Shown here in pieces: positions 55,656 to 64,000 of a stretch of 64,000 nucleotides of DNA. Under the pieces are notes generated by a model. The model was not told the DNA's origin. It made no database searches and worked only from the letters and a program-made list of their open reading frames with translations. How positions within the stretch are numbered: position 1 is the stretch's first letter; the number at the start of each line of letters is the position of its first letter. Location of the stretch: contig CBDBVC010000042.1 of assembly GCA_965212525.1 (NCBI GenBank), positions 1 through 64,000 on the forward strand. The letters run 5' to 3'. Source of the stretch: SZUA-38 sp965212525. Its GTDB lineage: Bacteria > Pseudomonadota > Gammaproteobacteria > Xanthomonadales > SZUA-38. Made by a program: the position numbers and the translations under genes.

Positions 55656-56846
55656 ATGACAAACCCGATTGGCACGCCATATTCAGGCCAGGCCAGCAGA
55701 TTGCTGTTGCTTGGATCCGGAGAGCTCGGCAAGGAAGTCATCATCGAGGCACAGCGGCTCGGAATCGAGACCATCGCCGTCGACCGATATGAAAACGCAC
55801 CGGCCATGCAGGTGGCACACCGCTCACACGTGATTGACATGCTCGACCCAGACCGATTGCGCCAGGTGATCGAATCGGAACAGCCTGACCTGATTGTGCC
55901 GGAGATCGAAGCCATTCATACGCCAACGCTGATCGAGCTCGAAGATGAAGGGTTCAATGTGATTCCGACTGCAAGAGCAACACGTCTGACGATGGACCGG
56001 GAGGGTATACGCAAGCTGGCCGCCGAGACCTGTGGCATACCGACATCGCCATACCGGTTTGTTGATACCGAACAGGAGTACCGGCAGGCAATCGATGCGC
56101 TTGGTCTTCCTGTGGTGATCAAGCCGGTCATGAGTTCATCGGGCAAGGGGCAGAGTACGGTGAAGACTGTCGATGACATTCAGGTAGCCTGGGACTACGC
56201 CCAATCCGGCGGACGGGCCGGGGCAGGGCGGTGCATCGTCGAGGGCTTTGTCGACTTTGACTACGAAATCACACTGCTGACAGTGCGTCATGAAGCTGGC
56301 ACATCATTCTGCATGCCCGTGGGTCATCGGCAGGAAGATGGCGACTATCGTGAATCCTGGCAGCCACAGCCGATGTCGGATACGGCCCTGGCCAGTGCCC
56401 GCGAGATTGCCGAATCGATTACCACTGCGCTTGGCGGTAACGGCATATTTGGTGTGGAGCTGTTCATTGCTGGTGATGAGGTCATCTTCTCGGAAGTCTC
56501 ACCCAGACCTCACGATACCGGCATGGTGACGATGATCTCCCAGGACCTGTCCCAGTTTGCCCTGCATGTCAGGGCGATTTGCGGTTTGCCCATCCCCGAG
56601 ATTCGTCAGCTGGGGCCCTCGGCATCTGCAGTGATACTCAAGCAGGGGGAAGGGCGTGCGCCGGTTTTCACTGGTGTGGCCGAGGCACTGTCAAGGCCCG
56701 ATACACAGATCAGACTGTTCGGCAAGCCAGAGGTCAGTGGCCGGCGCCGACTGGGGGTGTGCCTGGCCCGGGCCGAAACTGTCGATGAGGCACGCGAGGC
56801 GGCCATGTCGAGTGCAGCGGCCATCTCGGTCGACCTCAGCGGTTGA
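55656..56846 (+). CDS. purT: formate-dependent GAR transformylase PurT
   Basis: The protein is an ATP-grasp enzyme that makes formylglycinamide ribonucleotide from formate in purine synthesis. Signature blocks are LLLLGSGELGKEVIIEAQRLGIETIAVDRYENAPAMQVAH, GLPVVIKPVMSSSGKGQS and IIFSEVSPRPHDTGMVT-like EVSPRPHDTGMV. Length 396 is typical. It stands alone and uses no folate, unlike PurN. Confidence 0.95.
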   Translation: MTNPIGTPYSGQASRLLLLGSGELGKEVIIEAQRLGIETIAVDRYENAPAMQVAHRSHVIDMLDPDRLRQVIESEQPDLIVPEIEAIHTPTLIELEDEGFNVIPTARATRLTMDREGIRKLAAETCGIPTSPYRFVDTEQEYRQAIDALGLPVVIKPVMSSSGKGQSTVKTVDDIQVAWDYAQSGGRAGAGRCIVEGFVDFDYEITLLTVRHEAGTSFCMPVGHRQEDGDYRESWQPQPMSDTALASAREIAESITTALGGNGIFGVELFIAGDEVIFSEVSPRPHDTGMVTMISQDLSQFALHVRAICGLPIPEIRQLGPSASAVILKQGEGRAPVFTGVAEALSRPDTQIRLFGKPEVSGRRRLGVCLARAETVDEAREAAMSSAAAISVDLSG

Positions 56847-57029
56847 ACATGACAGCCACAGAGGCTGCGCTTCCGTGACATCAGGGCCGGGTTCATCATA
56901 TCGTCATCCGGGCTTCATCCGCCTGACACAGTCTCGATCCACAATTTCATGACCTGCTGAATCCGGGCCGGACTGTGTCATCAACCAGTCAGGCACGGAC
57001 AGTCTGTCATGAAATCCTGGAGCCTGTCG

Positions 57030-58793
57030 ATGCCAGAAGAATACTCACACGTACGTTATGTCGAATACCTGTGGAAACTCAAAACCCGTCTTGAAGCGCT
57101 ATATCCGTCCAACAACATCAAGTTCAAGAAACTACTGCACGATGATGACTACCGGTTGAAGGTGCTCACGCGCGCAAGAAAGGTGCCAGATGACGACATT
57201 CACAGGGTTCTCAGGCAGATCTGGTCCTATCAGAGCAATACCCAGCTCGACCATCAGGAGCTGGATGCCGATATACTGACAAGCAGACCTGCGCGCACGC
57301 TGACACAGCGAATCGCTGCAAACCGCTGGTCGTTTGCACTGCTTGTGGCTCTCATCATCAATGTGCCCTTGCTGGTCATCATGCTGACTGATGAAGATCA
57401 GACCACCATCGTCGAGCGTTCGAAATCAGAAACCGCAATTGCCGAGCTTGAACAATCCCGTGGTGAACACTCGCAGAGTGATCAGTCAGTGAATCCGAAT
57501 GCTGCTGATCACATCATCACAGAAGTAATCCTGAATATCCGTGGCTCAAACACGCTCGGTGATGCCATTACCCCGCGACTGGCAGTTGAATACCTGACGT
57601 TCATGGGTGCGAAACAGACATCAATGACCTCAGTTGAGGGCGAGAACCGTACAGTGATTCAAGGCGTCTTTGGCAACAATCTGATCCGGGAAATACATGT
57701 CGAGGCTAAAGGCTCCTCAACCTCATTTGTCGCACTGGCTGAGGGTAGTGCACAGATAGGCATGTCATCACGACGGGTCAGGCTTGAGGAAATAACGCAA
57801 CTGTTTCCACATGATGACAGCCTCAGGAGTCTGGCACACGAGCACGTCATGGGCCTTGATGGAATAGCCGTGGTGGTGCATGCCGACAACCCGGTCAAAC
57901 AACTCACCACTGACGAACTGGCCAATGTGTTTTCCGGTGAGATCACCAACTGGCAGGAACTGGGTGGAGAGAATCGACTCATTCAACTGCATGCGAGAGA
58001 CAGCGCTTCGGGAACCTTCGATACCTTCAATTCACTGGTACTCAAACGCCACGGTCGCAGCCTCAGCGCAGCGGCGCTGCGTTATCAGTCCAATTCGGAT
58101 CTCTCTGATGCTGTGAGTGAGGATTCTGGTGGCATCGGTTTCAGCGGACTGGGTGCCGTGCGGCAGGCAAGGGTGATCGCAGTTGCTTCCAACAGCTCTG
58201 CAGTCGCTGTCTATCCAACGCCGTTCACCATCAAGACAGAGGACTATCCATTGTCAAGGCGCCTGTATCTTTACACCACTCCTGAAACCACGAGCCAGTC
58301 TCACGTCACTGATTTCATCAACTTTGCATTCAGCCGGACTGGACAGCGTCTGGTTGATGACAGCGGATTTGTCTCACTGGAAATTTCTTCAGAACGTGTC
58401 CAGGAAATCGCATCGGCACCTGATGAATACCGCGAGTTGACCCAGTCTGCCTCGCGATTGTCTGTCAATTTCAGATTTCGCTCTGGTTCGGATGAGCTTG
58501 ATTACAAGTCAGTGCATGACCTGAACCGGGTGGTACGCTATCTGGACCGGGCAGGTCTTGATGGACTCACGATAGTGGGCTTTACCGATGACGTGGGCGA
58601 TGAGGATGTCAACATCCGCCTGTCGATCGCACGTGCCCGCATCGTGTCCGACGAACTGCGTCAGCGTGGCGTCGATTCGATTCGCATCATCGGCATGGGC
58701 GAACGCATGCCCGTCTCCTCGAACCTCACTGATACCGGGCGTATCAAGAACCGTCGCACTGAAATCTGGGTTGATGACACCGGGGATGCCTGA
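57030..58793 (+). CDS. inner-membrane protein with PstS-like and OmpA-like domains
   Basis: I start at the ATG at 57030 because GGAG lies eight bases before it. A cytoplasmic N-terminal region (about 1-90) leads to one membrane helix (RWSFALLVALIINVPLLVIML). A phosphate-binding-protein-like domain follows (GSNTLGDAITPRLAVEYL, GMSSRR, DGIAVVVHADNP, GENRLIQLHARDSASGTFDTFN). The C-terminus is an OmpA/MotB-like peptidoglycan-binding domain (LSIARARIVSDELRQRGV, GERMPVSSN). The PstS part has the loop set for phosphate or a similar anion; its role in this fusion is unknown. Confidence 0.8.
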   Translation: MPEEYSHVRYVEYLWKLKTRLEALYPSNNIKFKKLLHDDDYRLKVLTRARKVPDDDIHRVLRQIWSYQSNTQLDHQELDADILTSRPARTLTQRIAANRWSFALLVALIINVPLLVIMLTDEDQTTIVERSKSETAIAELEQSRGEHSQSDQSVNPNAADHIITEVILNIRGSNTLGDAITPRLAVEYLTFMGAKQTSMTSVEGENRTVIQGVFGNNLIREIHVEAKGSSTSFVALAEGSAQIGMSSRRVRLEEITQLFPHDDSLRSLAHEHVMGLDGIAVVVHADNPVKQLTTDELANVFSGEITNWQELGGENRLIQLHARDSASGTFDTFNSLVLKRHGRSLSAAALRYQSNSDLSDAVSEDSGGIGFSGLGAVRQARVIAVASNSSAVAVYPTPFTIKTEDYPLSRRLYLYTTPETTSQSHVTDFINFAFSRTGQRLVDDSGFVSLEISSERVQEIASAPDEYRELTQSASRLSVNFRFRSGSDELDYKSVHDLNRVVRYLDRAGLDGLTIVGFTDDVGDEDVNIRLSIARARIVSDELRQRGVDSIRIIGMGERMPVSSNLTDTGRIKNRRTEIWVDDTGDA

Positions 58794-58825
58794 ATGTGCT
58801 CATGGCAGATAGGACATGGCTTGAA

Positions 58826-59737
58826 TCAGAAGACGTCCAGATCGTCGGCTGACAGTACCTCGCCATCGTAGGTGGATCTGACTTCATCGATAAGTTCATC
58901 CTCCGTGCTGCCCCATAACAACTGGTGATACAGCACCAGCTTTTTCGGCTGGCTCTGTTTGGCGATGCGGCCCACCTCGGTAGCTGAGGTATGGAACTGG
59001 CTGTGATATTGCTGCCATACCGGTTCACGTCGTTCGAAACCGGCATCGGAATACACCTCGTGCAACAGGATATCGCAGCCCTGGCAGGCTTCGATCACGG
59101 CCTCTGATCGCGCCGTATCGCCCGAGATCACGATGGTCCTGTCATCACTGATAAAGCGAAAGCCGAAAGCCTCCTTCCAGCTGCCATGATTGACCGCCAG
59201 TGCATCCACCCGTACCTTGTCATCGCGGTAGATCTCGCCTGCAGAAATTTTGGTTACTTCGGTTTTGTAGCCGGTTTCGTTGGCCGGCTCCAGACCGTTC
59301 AGTCGCATGACCACATCCTGCTGATAGGCGGCGGAAATGTGATCAGTCATGGCCTTGATGCCTTCAGGCCCAAAGATGCGCAAGGGCTTTTCACGCTCCA
59401 GCGTCCAGGGTGTGAACAGCAGGTCAGCAAAGCCCAGCGTGTGATCGCTGTGCAGATGGGTGACAAAGACAATATCGAGGTTTTCCGGTTTCAGTGCATC
59501 GATGCCCTGTCTTGAGGCAGCGGCGGCCCGCCTGACGATGCCTGGTCCCATGTCCACCAGATAGGCCTGATCATCGACAACCACGGCAATGGCTGGGCCG
59601 GAGCGGTCCGGGTCGGCATTTGGTGTACCGGAGCCCAGAATCACCAGCCTGGTTTCGGCGAGAGACAGCGTTGATGCAAACACGAAGATCAGGGCCGTCA
59701 TGAGGGTTTTACGGCGAACTGGCGAAATCAGTGACAT
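58826..59737 (-). CDS. secreted MBL-fold metallo-hydrolase
   Basis: A signal peptide (about 13-27, ending SLAE) precedes an RNase Z-like metallo-beta-lactamase fold. The metal-binding motif is THLHSDHTLG, with ISGDTARSE and the final histidine in VLYHQLLWG. Similar proteins (arylsulfatase or Zn-phosphodiesterase types) act in the periplasm; the substrate is not evident. It converges with the PstS-OmpA gene, 32 bases apart. Confidence 0.85.
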   Translation of the reverse strand: MSLISPVRRKTLMTALIFVFASTLSLAETRLVILGSGTPNADPDRSGPAIAVVVDDQAYLVDMGPGIVRRAAAASRQGIDALKPENLDIVFVTHLHSDHTLGFADLLFTPWTLEREKPLRIFGPEGIKAMTDHISAAYQQDVVMRLNGLEPANETGYKTEVTKISAGEIYRDDKVRVDALAVNHGSWKEAFGFRFISDDRTIVISGDTARSEAVIEACQGCDILLHEVYSDAGFERREPVWQQYHSQFHTSATEVGRIAKQSQPKKLVLYHQLLWGSTEDELIDEVRSTYDGEVLSADDLDVF

Positions 59738-59767
59738 GGCAGGACACTCCTTTCAAGTCATTCAATT

Positions 59768-59818
59768 CTGTTTTCAGTCGCCTGTGCTGTCAAGCCGGTG
59801 AATGACGACTGAAAACAG
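59768..59818. repeat. perfect 13-bp inverted repeat between divergent genes
   Basis: CTGTTTTCAGTCG (59768-59780) and CGACTGAAAACAG (59806-59818) are exact reverse complements around 25 bases. They lie between the MBL gene start (59737) and the pepsin-like gene start (59888). They may be an operator for both or a hairpin in the leader. No T-run follows, so it is probably not a terminator. Confidence 0.55.
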
Positions 59819-59887
59819 CTCAGGGCTTGGCGCATTGTCCGGTGGCAGTTATCATCCTGCTTGCCGTATTTCATTGAGGGGGCTCCA

Positions 59888-61126
59888 TTGCGTATCAACA
59901 TGACCAATGTGTATTCGGCTGGCGGATACAGCATCGAGGTAGAACTGGGATCTGAACGCAAGCTTGCCCGACTGATCCTCGATTCTGGCAGCAGCACCCT
60001 GGTGGTCACTACTGCTGCATATGACCCGGGTTCTGATACGGATCTGAGCGCCACGAGTTATGCCCAGGACGTTACCTACGGTATCGGCGGCTGGGCAGGG
60101 CCAGTGGTCAACACCGATGTGTTCATCGAAGCCCATCACAAACGGGTGGGACTGACACAGGCACCGCTGGCGGTGGCGGTGAGTTACATTGACAACTGCT
60201 TCATTGAAGCCGACGGTTTTCTGGGGCTGGCCTATCATCACCTGGACAAGTCCTATGACATGAGCAACAAGCTTGAGGGTGAAGGCAAACCCGCTACCAC
60301 CTGGCCATGGCCCTTCGAGGTAGGCTCGTCCATCGATGAGATCAAGCAGTTCAAGCAGATGCTGTGGCAGCAGCCCGAGGCGGACGTCAAACCCTACTTC
60401 ACGGCACTTGAAGAAGAGGGGGTGGTCAGCAACCGCTTCGGATTTCTGTCTGGTCGATCCAGTGTGTATCATGCAGAGGCGGGTCTGACGGACGAACAAC
60501 TCGATCAGGATCCGATCAATCATGGTGTGCTGGTGCTTGGCGGCGGTGAGGAACAGACCGACCTCTACCAGGGTGAGTTTACCGATGTCGCGGTACTGCA
60601 CGATGTGTACTACAACACCAATCTGGTCTCGGTACAGGTGGCTGGACAGCCAGAGCGAATGGCGCCGCCACTCGATGAGGCCCATGTGCATAATTACTTC
60701 ACCAATTCGATTATCGATACAGGCGCATCTTATATCGTGCTGGTATCACAACTGTTCAGCGAAGTGATGGATGACCTGTACGCATCAAATCCGGACTTCG
60801 AGTCAGTACTGAAACCGTTTCTTGATTTCATGGGCAAGGAAATCGGCATACCTGCCAGCAGGGTCAAGCCCGAACTATGGCCAGATATCCTGTTCACGTT
60901 CAGCAGCCACAACAATGAGACTGTGACAGTTTCCTGGTCACCAATGCATTACTGGCAGATCAATTCGCCGTCATGCGGCCAGGCCAGTTTCAAGCTGTTG
61001 TCACAATTGCCGGGATGGCCAAACCAGTCATTGATGGGGTTGCCTCTCCTCAATGGTTATTATGCGATTTTCGATCGAGACGTTGATCACACCGGTGTCA
61101 TAAGATTTGCAAATGCCCGAAGCTGA
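59888..61126 (+). CDS. bacterial pepsin-family aspartic protease homologue
   Basis: Two catalytic motifs of family A1 are present: LILDSGSSTLVV (Asp32) and SIIDTGASYIVL (Asp277). Between them is a flap-like VTYGIGGWAGP, and EADGFLGLAY stands where pepsins have FDGILGLAY; GVLVLGGG is also pepsin-like. Pepsins are mostly eukaryotic; some gammaproteobacteria have single cytosolic ones (shewasin type). This one has no signal peptide. I start at TTG (59888), with GAGGGGG five bases upstream; ATG follows at 59900 but lies 17 bases from that site. Confidence 0.82.
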   Translation: MRINMTNVYSAGGYSIEVELGSERKLARLILDSGSSTLVVTTAAYDPGSDTDLSATSYAQDVTYGIGGWAGPVVNTDVFIEAHHKRVGLTQAPLAVAVSYIDNCFIEADGFLGLAYHHLDKSYDMSNKLEGEGKPATTWPWPFEVGSSIDEIKQFKQMLWQQPEADVKPYFTALEEEGVVSNRFGFLSGRSSVYHAEAGLTDEQLDQDPINHGVLVLGGGEEQTDLYQGEFTDVAVLHDVYYNTNLVSVQVAGQPERMAPPLDEAHVHNYFTNSIIDTGASYIVLVSQLFSEVMDDLYASNPDFESVLKPFLDFMGKEIGIPASRVKPELWPDILFTFSSHNNETVTVSWSPMHYWQINSPSCGQASFKLLSQLPGWPNQSLMGLPLLNGYYAIFDRDVDHTGVIRFANARS

Positions 61127-61640
61127 TCGATGGCCTCTTCCAGCCGGATATGACCTGGTCGAGATGAACGCGTCTCACCAGCGTGATTATTGCAGTCTGT
61201 ATTCGGACCCGGACATCATGGCCTACATTGGAGTTGTCAGGACGTATCTGGACCTCGAATCACAGTTTCTCAGAACACTCATGCAATGCCAACGGGACAA
61301 CGCCCGCTATCACGTCTGGATGATCCATCAGACAGACTCGGGAAACATCGTGGGCCTGGGCTCTTTGACACTCATCGAGTCGTCACAGGATGCAGATATC
61401 GGTGTGATGCTCAACGCCAGTTGTCGTCGCCGCGGACTGGCAACCGGCGTGATTTCCGAACTCTGCAGTTATGCAACCAACAGCCTGTGTATCCGGCGCT
61501 GTCTGGCCTGGCACCATCCTGAGAATGCGGCTGCGGCAAAGCTGTTTCTCAAGCTGGGTTTTGAATCCGGGAACGACCTGGTCAATCCGCGTTATCCGGA
61601 TCTGGTGTGCAAGATTCGTGACCTCTCGGAAAATTTGTAA
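61113..61640 (+). CDS. GNAT-family N-acetyltransferase (RimJ/RimL-like)
   Basis: The acetyl-CoA-binding block is DADIGVMLNASCRRRGLATGVISELCSYAT, followed by CLAWHHPENAAAAKLFLKLGFE, typical of RimJ-type acetyltransferases. The N-terminal part (YCSLYSDPDIMAYIG) fits too. The target is unknown. The ATG at 61113 overlaps the end of the pepsin-like gene by 14 bases, so the genes may be co-transcribed. Confidence 0.82.
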   Translation: MPEADRWPLPAGYDLVEMNASHQRDYCSLYSDPDIMAYIGVVRTYLDLESQFLRTLMQCQRDNARYHVWMIHQTDSGNIVGLGSLTLIESSQDADIGVMLNASCRRRGLATGVISELCSYATNSLCIRRCLAWHHPENAAAAKLFLKLGFESGNDLVNPRYPDLVCKIRDLSENL

Positions 61641-61933
61641 ACTCTTGTTGAATTCATCGAGCTTAATTTGCAAAGCAACTTGTCAATGGTATCGTGCAAG
61701 TCATTCATTTTATTGAACTGTGTGGGGAATTCCAAACGCAAAACAAACTGATTTAGCCGATTGAATCAGGTCGACACGATACCTGTCATCACGATCTCCA
61801 TTCGCGTTGCTCATGCCAGAGTAAGGGTCATGGTTGCGACCTTTCGCCGGGTCGCAGGTGAGCGTTTGCTGATCGAACCGGCTGTCCCAGAATTCATCAT
61901 GAGATGAATATCATGATCTTACTAGGAGGCACT
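61641..61933 (+). other. intergenic region with a small hairpin
   Basis: No gene is evident in these 293 bases. TGCGACC (61835-61841) and GGTCGCA (61850-61856) can form a 7-bp stem with an 8-base loop. AGGAGG lies at 61925, ahead of the next ATG. The sequence is more AT-rich than its surroundings near 61650-61760. I see no clear promoter. Confidence 0.4.
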
Positions 61934-62179
61934 ATGAAGAATGTAATACAACTGATTGAACGATTGGGTGAAACGTCTGATATGTCTGTCGATAATTACC
62001 GTATTGTCGTAGAGCAGGCAGAGATTGATGAAACCTTGCGCGTTGCATTGCTGAACAGGGACGAGGACAAGCTGCGTGAATTGCTCGGTAATGATCACTC
62101 TCTGATGTGCATCGTGGCGCCTGCTGATGATGACGACGATGCAGGTGATGACAGCCAGAGTGAAGCGATTGCCGTATAA
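61934..62179 (+). CDS. small acidic protein, possibly a leader-type peptide
   Basis: The 81-residue product starts at the ATG preceded by AGGAGG. It has a helical N-terminal half (MKNVIQLIERLGETSDMSVDN), a conserved-looking LRELLG block, then SLMCIVAP with the single cysteine and an acidic end ADDDDDAGDDSQSEA. Similar small proteins occur in other gammaproteobacteria as I recall, with unknown function. The short-LG-then-Cys-then-acidic-tail layout has some look of a RiPP precursor, but no modifying enzyme is nearby. It lies directly before a TPR-GGDEF gene. Confidence 0.65.
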   Translation: MKNVIQLIERLGETSDMSVDNYRIVVEQAEIDETLRVALLNRDEDKLRELLGNDHSLMCIVAPADDDDDAGDDSQSEAIAV

Positions 62180-62201
62180 AGTTTAATCAACACTTGGCAT
62201 A

Positions 62202-64000
62202 ATGCTGCCAATGTTGAATCGCAATCAAACTATCCGGCGATTGTTCATCGTGACCATGCTGTCACTGAATATGGCGGCATGGTCACAAGACAACCTGTCA
62301 ATTGACGATTTGCTGGCGTTGGCCGAACAGGTCAAGAGTGCCGACCCGGTAAGGTTTGCCGATATCCTGGATGTACTGCAGGCCAGCCGATCTGACATGG
62401 ATGCCGATCAGCGACAAAACCTTGATCTGCTGCGTGGCTATCAGCATCATCTGAGCGGTGAGGTTCATGATGCCGAAGCACTCTATCTGGGTGTAATCGA
62501 TGAAGTGCCCATGACGGAGATTCGTTACAAGGCACATTACCTCATTGCCAATCTGTATGCATTCACCCGCAATTTTGAAGGTGCGCTGTTCCACCTGGAT
62601 CAGTTCATCGGCCTCAGTGATATCATTCTGAATCAGACGGTGCGCCAGAACGGGCTCCTGAATGCGGCCATCATCTATAATCAGCTTCAGCAATACGAAC
62701 AGGCTCAGGAATACAGTGCAGATCTGATCGAAAACACGGCGATCGATCGAATCCTGTGTATCGCAATCGCGATCAATACGGAAGCCAGCCTGCATCTCAC
62801 GGGGTTGTCAGCCCAGACCAGTCTGACTCAGCGTGGAATCGATACCTGCGAGCGAATCTCTGAAAACGTACCAGCTAATTTCATACGCACTTATCAGGCC
62901 AGGCACTGGCTCAATCAGGGCGAATTGGATGCAGCACTGACCCTGTTGCTCTCCTATCTGGACGAAGTCGAGGAGCGAAACTATCCACGACTCAGTGCCG
63001 AATATTATGCTCTGTTGTCACAGACATATTCCCGACTCGGGAATCTGGAAACCGCAACCGACTACGCGCAACTTTCACTTCAGGCCAGTGAACAGCAACC
63101 TTATTCCCTGCCCGTTGTGGCATCACTTACGGTATTGTCCGAAGTGTCAGAAACCGCTGGCAGCTTACAGCAGGCACTGGCCTATCGAAAACAGCTGGCA
63201 ACAGCTGACCTGGCCTATCTCAATGAAGTATCAGCCAAAAACCTGGCCTACCAGATGGCCGTTAACAAGTTGCATGAGAAAACCGCAGAGATCGAGCTGC
63301 TCAACAAGGAAAACCAGTTGCTGCAACTGCACAAAAACCTGGACAGGGAAGCGGCAGAAAACACACGGCTGTTGTTGTCCCTGCTGACCGCCATCATCGC
63401 ATTCATCGGGCTGTGGGCCTTCAGAACAAAACGAAATCAGGTCCTGCTGAAGAAGATGGCACAGTGCGACTCCCTGACCGGTGCCTTCAACCGGCGCCAT
63501 TTCTACGAAGTGGCGCAACAACATCTGCGAGTGGCAAGAAACCATCAGGCCGCCATCAGTCTGGTATTGTTTGATCTTGATCACTTCAAATCGATCAACG
63601 ATGCTCACGGTCACCCTGTAGGTGACTGGGTCCTGCAGGAAACCATTAATGTATGCAGGCAGTTCTGCCGAGAGAATGATGTCTTTGGCAGGCTGGGCGG
63701 AGAAGAATTCGGTGTTCTGTTACCTGGCTGTGACAAGGACAGTGCCGTAACATTTGCCGAACGCTGTCGAAAGGCCATCACGCAGATCAGCACGTCTCCG
63801 GCGGGCAAGACGCTTTCGGTCAGCGCCAGCTTCGGTATTGCCGAGGGAAGAACGCACGGCTATGTGCTCAAGGATCTGGTGTCATTGGCCGATAATGCCC
63901 TCTATGCCGCCAAGGCTATCGGGCGAAACAGCGTCATGATGGCTGATGATCAGGATAGTGTTGACGCAGAGCCTGAATTAAAGCGATCTGTCAACGGGAT
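62202..64000 (+). CDS. TPR-repeat diguanylate cyclase, cut by the window end
   Basis: The frame from the ATG at 62202 stays open to the end of the window. A signal peptide (about residues 10-28) is followed by periplasmic TPR-like helices, a coiled-coil stretch (EIELLNKENQLLQLHK), a membrane helix (LLLSLLTAIIAFIGLWAF) and a GGDEF domain with GRLGGEEFGVLL. The RxxD inhibitory site (REND) lies five residues before it, so it should be an active, product-inhibited cyclase. It is the same architecture as the 15943-17760 gene. An ATG at 62211 is an alternative start. Confidence 0.87.
   Translation, partial: MLPMLNRNQTIRRLFIVTMLSLNMAAWSQDNLSIDDLLALAEQVKSADPVRFADILDVLQASRSDMDADQRQNLDLLRGYQHHLSGEVHDAEALYLGVIDEVPMTEIRYKAHYLIANLYAFTRNFEGALFHLDQFIGLSDIILNQTVRQNGLLNAAIIYNQLQQYEQAQEYSADLIENTAIDRILCIAIAINTEASLHLTGLSAQTSLTQRGIDTCERISENVPANFIRTYQARHWLNQGELDAALTLLLSYLDEVEERNYPRLSAEYYALLSQTYSRLGNLETATDYAQLSLQASEQQPYSLPVVASLTVLSEVSETAGSLQQALAYRKQLATADLAYLNEVSAKNLAYQMAVNKLHEKTAEIELLNKENQLLQLHKNLDREAAENTRLLLSLLTAIIAFIGLWAFRTKRNQVLLKKMAQCDSLTGAFNRRHFYEVAQQHLRVARNHQAAISLVLFDLDHFKSINDAHGHPVGDWVLQETINVCRQFCRENDVFGRLGGEEFGVLLPGCDKDSAVTFAERCRKAITQISTSPAGKTLSVSASFGIAEGRTHGYVLKDLVSLADNALYAAKAIGRNSVMMADDQDSVDAEPELKRSVNG

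Overview
The window looks like part of a chromosome of a free-living, aerobic gammaproteobacterium whose genus I cannot name. The evidence is a petA-petB-petC-sspA-sspB operon in the usual beta/gamma-proteobacterial order, a tRNA-Asp almost identical to the E. coli gene, and SixA, TruC, PurT, Dps, HemH and lipocalin genes of gammaproteobacterial type. No phage, transposase, CRISPR array or rRNA is visible. One gene, a MipZ-like ParA ATPase, is better known from alphaproteobacteria.

Layout. 0-6 kb: a cut-off gene end, tRNA-Asp, a small membrane protein, an exported methyltransferase-like protein, three lipoprotein genes (two are paralogues) and a secreted FG-GAP propeller protein. 6-13 kb: a diguanylate cyclase, DUF2797, a PmtA-like methyltransferase, a rhomboid protease, a PQQ-type sugar dehydrogenase, a Lon-N protein, a lipocalin and the MipZ-like ATPase; several convergent neighbours overlap at their 3' ends. 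13-25 kb: TPM-domain protein, TruC, TPR-GGDEF protein, M14 carboxypeptidase, Dps, flavin monooxygenase, DUF885 peptidase and a GGDEF-EAL protein. 25-33 kb: HemH, esterase, sirtuin and a membrane-tailed secreted protein on the minus strand; DUF2288, SixA, S9 peptidase, a CPxCG protein and a second exported methyltransferase on the plus strand.

33.1-33.5 kb holds the most unusual element: two tandem homologous units on the minus strand. Each has a perfect 12-bp stem, a nearly invariant 40-nt loop, a CCUCCC motif and an intrinsic terminator, preceded by promoter-like blocks at identical spacing. The two copies differ by compensatory changes in the stem. They look like a pair of sibling small RNAs.

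33.5-44 kb: fasciclin protein, class V aminotransferase, two M12-type metallopeptidases and a DegS-like protease (minus strand), then the bc1/SspAB operon. 44-53 kb: FHA protein, TPR protein with a degenerate hydroxylase-like domain, lipase pair, penicillin acylase, an AlkA-like glycosylase. 53-64 kb: VanY peptidase, transglutaminase, PurT, a PstS-OmpA fusion, MBL hydrolase, a bacterial pepsin homologue, GNAT, a small acidic protein and a second TPR-GGDEF protein cut by the window end.

Five genes are each split by one extra base, and a sixth probably is, mostly in short G/C runs. In every case removing one base restores a full-length family member, so I annotate them as single genes with a probable sequence error or recent frameshift. 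The gene content as a whole suggests secreted proteolysis, lipoproteins, envelope maintenance and c-di-GMP signalling (four GGDEF proteins).
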